From Gemmatimonadaceae bacterium (GTDB lineage Bacteria > Gemmatimonadota > Gemmatimonadetes > Gemmatimonadales > Gemmatimonadaceae): a stretch of 5,915 bases of DNA. Positions 1-5,659 of this stretch are shown here, in pieces (within the stretch, counting starts at the first letter, position 1; each line of letters opens with the position of its first letter). Location of the stretch: NCBI GenBank assembly GCA_025936015.1, contig JAICUE010000180.1:1-5915 (forward strand), written 5' to 3'. The notes under the pieces were generated by a model that saw nothing but the letters and a program-made list of their open reading frames with translations, was not told where the DNA came from and searched no databases. Position numbers and translations under genes: made by a program.

Positions 1-980
1 GCCACGCGCGCCGGCGACTGGTCCAACATGCACTTCCAATGACCGAGCGGACAACGTCTCGGCCCGTGCCGATCACACGGACGACAGGCGAGCATGTCGT
101 CCTCGACGATCGCCGACCCGATCGCGAGCGGACCGAAGCCGAACGCCGGAACCGTCGGCCCGAATACCGCGACCGTCGGCGTCCCGACCGCCGACGCGAG
201 ATGCAACGGCGCCGAGTCGTTGCTGACGATCACGCGTGCGCGACCGATCAGCTCCGCCGATGCAAGCAATGTAAGGCGTCCGCTCGCATCCACGGCACCC
301 GCATCGGCGGCCGCCGCGAGAATCTCGCGCGCGAGCGCCGTATCGTCGCTTCCACCGACGACGACGATCCGCGCCCGGCCGGCGATGGCGCGGGCGAGGG
401 CGGGATAGTGTGGCCATCGCTTGGTCGCCCAGACGCTGCCCGGCGCGAACGCGACGAGCGGGCGATGGTCGCCGCCGCCGCCCGCGAGAAGCGCGTCGAC
501 TGCCTGACGCTCCGCGTCGCCGGGAAAGAGGCGCGGCCGGAGGTCTTCGCGGGAATACGGGCGCCCGCCGCCGGCGCTGCCTAACGTGAAGAGCTTCTCG
601 GCGTGGTGCATCCCCTCCGGCGCCCGGACCCGCACCGTGTAGAACGCGCGTCCGGCAGAGCTCTCGAAGCCGACCCGTCGTGGAATCCTCGCCGCCAGGG
701 CGAGCGCGCCGCTCCGCGCCGAGCCCTGCGCGAGATAGACGGACGCGTAACGCCGCGCGCGCAATGCCCGCGCCATCCGCGCAAATCCGGCAACGCTCCG
801 GTCGCGCCCCCGCTTGTCGTAGACGATCGTCTCGCGGATCGCCGGATGATTCGCCAGCAGCCGCGCGGACGCCGGTGTCACCAGGACGTCCACCGGTCCC
901 TGCTCGGCGAGCCGCGCGATGAGCGGCGTCGTGAGCACGGTATCACCGAGGAACGACGTCTGGATGACGAGGGAGGACAT
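1..980 (-). CDS. waaF: Lipopolysaccharide heptosyltransferase, GT9 family, WaaF-like (3' end outside window)
   Basis: Adds a heptose from an ADP-heptose donor to the LPS inner core at the cytoplasmic face of the inner membrane. I translated 326 codons without a stop; the C-terminus lies beyond the left edge, and GT9 enzymes are usually about 340-350 residues. The N-terminus MSSLVIQTSFLGDTVLTTPL places Asp13 where heptosyltransferases have their catalytic base. PGSVWATKRWP at 180-190 is the family's hallmark at the start of the second Rossmann domain. SNDSAPLHLA at 253-262 is the donor-binding D-x-x-P-x-x-H motif (Asp255, His260). Near the end Cys299, Cys302, Cys310 and Cys317 form the C-x-x-C...CP-x-GH-x-x-CM pattern that I associate with WaaF-type enzymes rather than WaaC. 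The ATG at 980-978 is chosen because it begins the conserved beta strand. No Shine-Dalgarno precedes it; a palindromic repeat ends one base upstream. It lies downstream of lepA on the same strand, 129 bases apart. Family is certain; heptosyltransferase II over another GT9 is likely. Confidence 0.9.
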   Translation of the reverse strand, partial: MSSLVIQTSFLGDTVLTTPLIARLAEQGPVDVLVTPASARLLANHPAIRETIVYDKRGRDRSVAGFARMARALRARRYASVYLAQGSARSGALALAARIPRRVGFESSAGRAFYTVRVRAPEGMHHAEKLFTLGSAGGGRPYSREDLRPRLFPGDAERQAVDALLAGGGGDHRPLVAFAPGSVWATKRWPHYPALARAIAGRARIVVVGGSDDTALAREILAAAADAGAVDASGRLTLLASAELIGRARVIVSNDSAPLHLASAVGTPTVAVFGPTVPAFGFGPLAIGSAIVEDDMLACRPCDRHGPRRCPLGHWKCMLDQSPARV

Positions 981-981
981 G

Positions 982-1077
982 GCTGTAAGCTATAAGCCGA
1001 AAGCAGTAAGCGAACGGCGTCGAAGGCGCGCAGCTTCAACGCCGTTCGCTGCCAGCTTGCAGCTTATCGCTTGCAGC
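982..1077. repeat. Imperfect 39-bp inverted repeat built of degenerate 7-base units
   Basis: The left arm (982-1020) and right arm (1039-1077) are inverted copies that match at 32 of 39 positions without gaps, including a perfect 12-bp inner stem (1009-1020 with 1039-1050). Inside the 18-base spacer, gaag at 1022-1025 can pair with cttc at 1034-1037, leaving an 8-base loop. Each arm is itself a run of five 7-base units on a pattern close to cNNNaag: ctgtaag, ctataag, ccgaaag, cagtaag, cgaacgg on the left. The right arm read on the other strand gives ctgcaag, cgataag, ctgcaag, ctggcag, cgaacgg. It fills most of the 129 bases between lepA and the heptosyltransferase gene and ends one base before the latter's ATG. 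There is no T-run after the hairpin, so it is not a standard terminator. A REP- or MITE-like dispersed element is my best guess; an attenuating or processing hairpin is possible. Confidence 0.8.
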
Positions 1078-1109
1078 CGGCTGCACCTCGTCGAGCGCTG
1101 GGCACGAAA

Positions 1110-2906
1110 TCAGTCGACCTGCAGCACCGCCAGGAACGCCTCCTGCGGAATCTCGACCGAGCCGACCTGCTTCATCCGCTTCTTGCCTTCCTTCTGCTTC
1201 TCGAGAAGCTTGCGCTTCCGGCTGATGTCGCCGCCGTAGCACTTGGCGAGAACGTCCTTTCGCAACGCCTTCACCGACGTGCGGGCGATGACCTTGGTCC
1301 CGATCGCCGCCTGGATCGCCACCTCGAAGAGCTGGCGCGGAATCAGGTCCTTCAGCTTGTCGGCGATCTTCCGCCCCCAGTCGTAGGCCTTGTCGCGATG
1401 GATGATCACGCTGAACGCATCCACCGGATCGCCGTTGATCAGCATGTCGAGCCGTACGAGGTCGCTCTCGCGGTAGCCGAGCATGTCGTAGTCGAGGCTC
1501 GCGTAGCCGCGGCTGACCGTCTTCAGCTTGTCGAAGAAGTCGAGGATGATCTCGCCTAACGGGAACTCCCAGTCGAACTCGACGCGCTCCTGGTCGAGGT
1601 ACGTCATGTTCTTGTAGATCCCGCGGCGCTCGGTGCCCAACGTCATGATCGGTCCGATGTACTCGGCCGGCGACATGATCCGCGCCTTGACGTAGGGCTC
1701 CTCGACCTTGTCGATGACCCCCGGCTCCGGCATCAGCGACGGATTCTCGATCAGCTCGAGCTCGCCGTCGGTGCGGTACACCTTGTACTCGACGCTCGGC
1801 ACCGTGGTCACGAGGTCGAGGTCGAACTCGCGCTCGAGCCGCTCCTGGACGATCTCCATGTGGAGCAGCCCGAGGAAGCCGCAGCGGAAGCCGAAGCCTA
1901 ACGCTGTCGACGTCTCCGGCTCGTACTGCAGCGACGCGTCGTTGAGCTTGAGCTTCTCGAGTGCGTCGCGCAGCGTCTCGTACTGCGTCGTGTCCGTCGG
2001 GTACAATCCCGCGAAGACGAACGAGCGAACCTCGCGGTAGCCGGGCAGCGCCTCGGCCGCCCGGTTCGTCGCGTCGAAGACCGTGTCGCCGGCGCGCGTC
2101 TCGCTCACCGACCGCAGGTTGGCGACGACGTACCCGACCTCGCCCGGCCCGAGCTGGTCGGTCTTCACCTGGCGCAGCTGGTTGTACCCGACTTCGTCCA
2201 CCTCGTAGACCGCGTCGCTCGCGCCGAAGGTGATCTTCATCTTCGGGCGAAGGAATCCATCCACCACGCGCACGCTCGGGATCGCGCCGCGGTAGCGGTC
2301 GTAGTACGAATCATAGATCAACGCGCGAAGCGGCCCGTCGACATTGCCCTTCGGCGGCGGCACGCGGCGCACGACTTCCTCGAGCAGCTCCGTGATTCCA
2401 ATTCCCGCCTTCGCGCTCACCTGCAGCACTTCCGACGGATCACAGCCGAGGAGGTCGACGACCTCCTGCCGCCGCCGCTCCGGTTCGGCGCCCGGAAGAT
2501 CGATCTTGTTCAGGACCGGGATGATCTCGAGTCCCGCGTCCATCGCGAGAAAGAGATTGGACAGCGTCTGCGCCTGGATCCCCTGCGAAGCGTCGACGAC
2601 GAGGATCGCGCCCTCGCAGGCGGCGAGTGAGCGCGAGACTTCGTAGGTGAAGTCGACGTGTCCAGGGGTGTCGATGAGGTTCAGCTCGTATGTGCTGCCG
2701 TCCGTCGCCGTGTACGACATGCGGACGGCGTTGAGCTTGATCGTGATGCCGCGCTCACGCTCGAGATCGAGCGTGTCGAGCACCTGGGCCTGCATCTCGC
2801 GCTTCTGCAGCATCCCGGTCGCCTCGATCAGGCGATCGGCAAGCGTCGACTTCCCATGATCGATATGGGCGACGATGCAGAAGTTGCGAATACGGTCGAG
2901 ATTCAC
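1110..2906 (-). CDS. lepA: Elongation factor 4 (LepA), translational GTPase
   Basis: Ribosome-binding GTPase related to EF-G. It is reported to back-translocate ribosomes and to affect initiation or 30S assembly; it acts in the cytoplasm and at the membrane. The 598 residues match the usual length of about 600. The G motifs are complete: G1 AHIDHGKST (13-21), G2 RGITI (52-56), G3 DTPGH (79-83, His83 being the catalytic histidine), G4 NKID (133-136) and G5 SAK (164-166). EF-G-like domains follow. The LepA-specific C-terminal domain ends in KQKEGKKRMKQVGSVEIPQE and a short tail, very like the E. coli protein. The start is GTG, chosen because it begins the conserved LDRIRNFCIVAHIDHGKS block and has AGGA five bases upstream (2912-2915). 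It lies downstream of a hairpin (2961-2991) that separates it from the DUF4384 gene. Its only two TTA codons both fall in the octamer CGTTAGGC. Nothing is missing or truncated. Confidence 0.99.
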   Translation of the reverse strand: MNLDRIRNFCIVAHIDHGKSTLADRLIEATGMLQKREMQAQVLDTLDLERERGITIKLNAVRMSYTATDGSTYELNLIDTPGHVDFTYEVSRSLAACEGAILVVDASQGIQAQTLSNLFLAMDAGLEIIPVLNKIDLPGAEPERRRQEVVDLLGCDPSEVLQVSAKAGIGITELLEEVVRRVPPPKGNVDGPLRALIYDSYYDRYRGAIPSVRVVDGFLRPKMKITFGASDAVYEVDEVGYNQLRQVKTDQLGPGEVGYVVANLRSVSETRAGDTVFDATNRAAEALPGYREVRSFVFAGLYPTDTTQYETLRDALEKLKLNDASLQYEPETSTALGFGFRCGFLGLLHMEIVQERLEREFDLDLVTTVPSVEYKVYRTDGELELIENPSLMPEPGVIDKVEEPYVKARIMSPAEYIGPIMTLGTERRGIYKNMTYLDQERVEFDWEFPLGEIILDFFDKLKTVSRGYASLDYDMLGYRESDLVRLDMLINGDPVDAFSVIIHRDKAYDWGRKIADKLKDLIPRQLFEVAIQAAIGTKVIARTSVKALRKDVLAKCYGGDISRKRKLLEKQKEGKKRMKQVGSVEIPQEAFLAVLQVD

Positions 2907-2911
2907 GCGGG

Positions 2912-2915
2912 TCCT
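2912..2915 (-). promoter_or_regulatory. Ribosome binding site of lepA
   Basis: On the minus strand AGGA is followed by five bases (cccgc) and then the GTG at 2906. It supports the GTG as the true start, as no ATG lies nearby in frame. I see no convincing -35/-10 pair; tagatt (complement of 2949-2954) is a weak -10 candidate only. Confidence 0.6.
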
Positions 2916-2960
2916 GCGCTGGTGGGTCCGGTCGAGCGATAGCCCACAAATCTAACGACG

Positions 2961-2991
2961 CGGCGCCCGCTCCGTGGTGGAGCGGGCGCCG
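2961..2991 (-). terminator. Strong GC-rich hairpin between the DUF4384 gene and lepA
   Basis: A perfect 13-bp stem (2961-2973 with 2979-2991) encloses a 5-base loop, and cgacg at 2956-2960 can pair further with cgtcg at 2996-3000 after a short bulge. It begins about 20 bases after the stop of the DUF4384 gene, where a terminator is expected, and upstream of the lepA start. On the minus strand the hairpin is followed by cgtcgttagattt, which is not a clean U-tract. It may therefore be a weak intrinsic terminator, a stem protecting the 3' end, or work with Rho. Confidence 0.65.
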
Positions 2992-3011
2992 TTCTCGTCG
3001 AAGCTGGCTGT

Positions 3012-4562
3012 TCAGGGTCGTCGTTTTCGTTCGACTGGCTCGGTGCGCGGGGTCGAGGATTTCGAGGACTCGACCTTCGGCTGCGATCGTGGCTCCGACC
3101 GTGGCTCCGATCGTGGCTCCGATCGTGGCTCCGATCGTGGCTCACTTCGCGGCTGTGGTCTCGGCTCACTGCGCGGTTCTGACCGCGGCTCGCTCCTCGG
3201 CTGTGATCGCGGTTCACTCCGCGGTTCGGAGCGTGGTTCACTCCGCGGTTCGGAGCGTGGTTCACTTCTCGGTTCACCGCGCGGCGCTGGGCGTGTGTCG
3301 GAGCGCGGCTCGGACCTCGGCTGACTCACCGGTTCCGAGCGCGGCCGGCCGTTGTTCCCCGTCCCGTAACCGTTGTCGCTCCCGCCGTTGCCGTTGTTGA
3401 CGCCGCCGTTCCCGTCACCCGTCACCGGCGGGTGGCGGTGCCCGTTCCCATTGCCGTTTCCGTTTCCATTTCCATTACCGTTGTCGTTTCCATTCCCATT
3501 CCCGCTGCCGTCGTCGTTCCCGTTCCCTGTGCCGTTGCCGTTTCCACTGCCCGCCGTACTCGTGTCGCGCACCGGACGCTCGCGATGGGAGTCGATCGCG
3601 TTGCCGCCGTCCTGTCCGCCGCGCCGGTCATCGCGCGGATCGCGGGTGCCAGTGCCGACGTCGTCGCCCGGCCGGGTCGCGCCGTCGTTTCCTCCGCCGC
3701 GGCGGTCCGTCGGCGGAACGTTAGGGTCTTCCTTCGGAGTTCCTGGACGGCGGCGATCGACGACGTCGTCGGACGACCGGTGCCCATACTCGATCTTCCC
3801 CGCCGGATGCTCGTTGCTCACCGGCTTGAACTCGTAGCGCGGCCGCGAGTACACGACATTGCGTCCCCCGCCGTGGCGATACGGGTAGTACTCGGGATCA
3901 TCATAAATGACGATGTGGTACCGCACGCATGGGTGCGAGTACACGTCCCAGCCGGGGCGCCCATGATGGCAGTCGTAGCAGGCAAAGCGCGGATAGTCAT
4001 AACGGCCGTCGACGTGATACTCGACGTAGTCCATCGAGTAGTCGTCGTCCTCGTCGTACATCACCTGCGAGGCGAAGTGGTGCATCGCCACGAACGGATC
4101 ACCCTCGACGTCGGGGAAGCTGTGGTAGTCCCAGTCACCGCCGCGTGAGAACGCCGACAGCCGCAGCCGGCGCGGGCTGACGATCGCGAAGACGTAACCG
4201 ATGCCTGGACGGTCGTCGACGGTGAAGGCGCGATTGCTGTAGCGGTTCACTTCCCGGTACTCGCCACGCCACGCCCGCGCGTCGTCGTCGGGTCGTCGTG
4301 GATAGAGGATGTCGATCCGCCCATCGGTATCGATCCGGCCGACGACGACGTAACCGTCGTCGGATGTCCGGAAGCGGACGCCGATGTCGTCGCCGCGCCT
4401 GACGATCTCGCCGCCAGTCAACCACAGCTCGATGCCCGGCTCGATGTTCTGTGACTGCGCGATCGGCGGCGGCGTCGCGGATTCCGCCTGTTGCACGGTC
4501 GTCGCACAGCCGACGGCGACGATGAACAGCGCGAGGAGTGAAGTCCTGATCGTGGTACGCAT
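3012..4562 (-). CDS. DUF4384 lipoprotein with Gly-Asn and Arg-Ser-Glu-Pro repeat tail
   Basis: A predicted envelope lipoprotein of 516 residues with no known enzymatic role. Residues 1-19 (MRTTIRTSLLALFIVAVGC) form a signal peptide with lipobox AVG-Cys19; the Ala at -3 is less typical. Residues about 43-129 (GIELWLTGGEIVRRGD ... GYVVVGRIDTDG ... ILYP ... FAIVS) fit DUF4384, a beta-rich domain found in lipoproteins and in surface or kinase-linked proteins. A Tyr/Asp/His-rich stretch (about 140-260) carries Cys195-Tyr-Asp-Cys198-His199 and Cys212. The protein then becomes disordered: acidic and basic linker (about 270-338), Gly-Asn repeat (339-405), Arg-Ser-Glu-Pro repeat (408-495) and a basic end VERKRRP. 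I chose the ATG at 4562 over the in-frame ATG at 4631 because AAGGGGA stands five bases before it and the signal peptide begins there. It is divergent from the DUF58 gene. The domain call is from pattern memory and fairly sure; the function is unknown. Confidence 0.85.
   Translation of the reverse strand: MRTTIRTSLLALFIVAVGCATTVQQAESATPPPIAQSQNIEPGIELWLTGGEIVRRGDDIGVRFRTSDDGYVVVGRIDTDGRIDILYPRRPDDDARAWRGEYREVNRYSNRAFTVDDRPGIGYVFAIVSPRRLRLSAFSRGGDWDYHSFPDVEGDPFVAMHHFASQVMYDEDDDYSMDYVEYHVDGRYDYPRFACYDCHHGRPGWDVYSHPCVRYHIVIYDDPEYYPYRHGGGRNVVYSRPRYEFKPVSNEHPAGKIEYGHRSSDDVVDRRRPGTPKEDPNVPPTDRRGGGNDGATRPGDDVGTGTRDPRDDRRGGQDGGNAIDSHRERPVRDTSTAGSGNGNGTGNGNDDGSGNGNGNDNGNGNGNGNGNGNGHRHPPVTGDGNGGVNNGNGGSDNGYGTGNNGRPRSEPVSQPRSEPRSDTRPAPRGEPRSEPRSEPRSEPRSEPRSEPRSQPRSEPRSEPRSEPRPQPRSEPRSEPRSEPRSEPRSEPRSQPKVESSKSSTPRTEPVERKRRP
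3078..3341 (-). repeat. 12-base tandem repeat coding for an Arg-Ser-Glu-Pro array
   Basis: Twenty-two tetrapeptides in a row (residues 408-495 of the DUF4384 protein), 15 of them exactly RSEP and the others variants such as RSQP, RPQP and RGEP. In the DNA, five 12-base units at 3084-3143 (cgatcgtggctc on the plus strand) differ at a single base. A 24-base unit at 3213-3236 is repeated exactly at 3237-3260. Other units have diverged. Such homogeneous blocks point to recent slippage or unequal exchange. Because the unit length is a multiple of three, other frames also stay open here. Confidence 0.95.
3348..3548 (-). repeat. 6-base-period repeat coding for a Gly-Asn array
   Basis: Residues about 339-405 of the DUF4384 protein are mostly Gly and Asn, with seven uninterrupted Gly-Asn pairs before the HRHPP break and looser GN/GD/GS/GT copies on either side. 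The codons vary (GGC, GGT, GGG, GGA with AAC and AAT), so the peptide pattern is conserved better than the DNA, unlike the neighbouring 12-base repeat. The region is locally lower in GC than its surroundings. It should form a flexible, uncharged spacer. Confidence 0.9.
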
Positions 4563-4755
4563 CGGTGTCCCCTTGGAAGGGTGTTCGATACCGTTCAGGG
4601 GCAGGGCGTGTGCCTTGGACAGCAACGTCACAACCCATTGCAGGACAGTGACTTATCCGTCTCTGGCCTCGATCCGCCCGGCGCTTCGTCCCTCGCCGGT
4701 GACAGCTGACACAGGACACGACACGCGTCCCCGTCACGCGCGATACTTTTGCACG
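4563..4755. promoter_or_regulatory. Divergent intergenic region between DUF4384 and DUF58 genes
   Basis: This 193-base region must hold the start signals of both divergent genes. On the DUF58 side, gatact at 4742-4747 is a 4-of-6 match to a -10 box only 8 bases before the ATG, with no good -35 at 17 bases. Closely spaced gaca words at about 4700-4722 (gtgaca, ctgaca, gacac, gacac) could be a binding site or chance. On the DUF4384 side I see only the ribosome binding site and no convincing promoter. No inverted repeat or RNA gene was recognised. Confidence 0.5.
4568..4574 (-). promoter_or_regulatory. Ribosome binding site of the DUF4384 gene
   Basis: Minus strand AAGGGGA followed by caccg and the ATG at 4562. 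It decides the start in favour of 4562 over the upstream in-frame ATG at 4631, and that start opens directly on the signal peptide. Confidence 0.8.
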
Positions 4756-5649
4756 ATGGCCCGCGCCGACCTTCTCGATCCCGCGCTCATCGCATCGCTC
4801 GGCCACATCGAGCTTACCGCGCGATGGATCGTCGACGGCTTCATGAGCGGCTTGCATCGCTCGCCGCGAAAAGGCGGCGCCGCCGAATTCGCCGAGCACC
4901 GGGCCTATCTCCCGGGCGACGAGCTGCGCTACCTGGATTGGAAGGTCGCCGCGCGCTCCGACCGTCTCGTCGTCAAGCGCTTCGAGGAAGAGACCAACCT
5001 GCGCGCCACGATCGCCCTCGACGTCAGCCGCTCGATGCGCTGGCGCGGCAGCGATGAGCGGCTCGAGAAGGCCGACTATGCGCAGCGCCTGACGGCGGCG
5101 ATCGCGCTGCTCTTCATTCGCCAGCGCGACGCTGTCGGTCTCCTCCGCTTCGACGACGCCATCCGTACCGCGATTCCTCCCCGCGCGCGTGAAGGCCATT
5201 GGCGACGGATCGTCGGCGGGCTCGCCGAGAGCGAGGGCGGGGGCGCATCCGCGGGGGCGAACGCACTTGCGCACGCCGCCCACGTCGTCGGTCGGCGCGG
5301 GATGATCGTGATGGTGTCGGACCTCCTGATGGACCTGACGGAAACGGTGCGCGCGGCGCGGGCGCTGCGCGCCGGCGGTCATCAGGTCGTCGTGCTGCAC
5401 GTCATGGATCCCGCCGAGCGCGCGCTCGCGCCGGGCCCCGATGCGCGGTTCCGCGATCCCGAGACGGGGCTGGAGATCGATGCGGCGCCTAACGATGTCC
5501 GCGAGGCGTACGCCGCGACCGTCGAGGCCGCGATCACCGAATGGCGCGGCGCGCTCGCGTCCGCCGGCGCGGGATACGCCACCGTGATGACGGACGCGCC
5601 GTTCGGCATTCCGCTCCGCGCCGCCTTCGCCGCCCGCCAAGGGGCCTGA
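4756..5649 (+). CDS. DUF58 domain protein with VWA-like MIDAS motif
   Basis: A cytoplasmic protein of 297 residues, usual for the short DUF58 type. Such proteins are partners of MoxR AAA+ ATPases and are thought to help assemble or activate client complexes or respond to envelope stress. The DUF58 signature spans about residues 44-67: EFAEHRAYLPGDELRYLDW then KVAAR. A von Willebrand A-like fold follows, with the metal-binding DVSRS (Asp89, Ser91, Ser93) and a later MVSD (Asp189). No signal peptide or membrane span is seen. The frame is open upstream to 4384, but that stretch is antisense to the DUF4384 gene and lacks family similarity, so I place the start at the ATG at 4756, just before ARADLLDPALIASL. 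No Shine-Dalgarno precedes it. The next gene begins 10 bases after the stop, so the two are very likely co-transcribed. A moxR gene, the usual upstream neighbour, is not adjacent. Confidence 0.95.
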   Translation: MARADLLDPALIASLGHIELTARWIVDGFMSGLHRSPRKGGAAEFAEHRAYLPGDELRYLDWKVAARSDRLVVKRFEEETNLRATIALDVSRSMRWRGSDERLEKADYAQRLTAAIALLFIRQRDAVGLLRFDDAIRTAIPPRAREGHWRRIVGGLAESEGGGASAGANALAHAAHVVGRRGMIVMVSDLLMDLTETVRAARALRAGGHQVVVLHVMDPAERALAPGPDARFRDPETGLEIDAAPNDVREAYAATVEAAITEWRGALASAGAGYATVMTDAPFGIPLRAAFAARQGA

Positions 5650-5659
5650 CGTTGCGGCG

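Noticed and set aside
39..584. Plus-strand open frame opposite the heptosyltransferase gene
   Set aside because: It encodes an Arg/Asp-rich, low-complexity product typical of an antisense frame in GC-rich DNA, while the minus strand gives full GT9 motifs.
1073..1084. 12-base palindrome gcagccggctgc as an operator
   Set aside because: Most of it overlaps the outer end of the right arm of the larger inverted repeat and has no second copy nearby; it may be chance or an alternative fold.
2974..3324. Plus-strand open frame of Gly-Ser-Asp-Arg repeats
   Set aside because: It is the reverse reading of the 12-base RSEP repeat, open only because the unit length is a multiple of three.
3084..3330. Possible CRISPR-like array
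   Set aside because: The units are 12 bases, contiguous, without spacers, and in frame within a coding region.
4563..4631. Longer start of the DUF4384 gene at 4631
   Set aside because: The extra 23 residues would precede the signal peptide, and the ATG at 4562 has an AAGGGGA ribosome binding site.
4384..4755. Upstream in-frame extension of the DUF58 gene by 124 codons
   Set aside because: It is antisense to the start of the DUF4384 gene, whose signal peptide and ribosome binding site are clear, and DUF58 proteins begin near the ATG at 4756.
4135..5640. 501-codon minus-strand open frame
   Set aside because: It is antisense to DUF58 and out of frame with the DUF4384 start; its composition is Arg/Ala/Gly-rich without domains.
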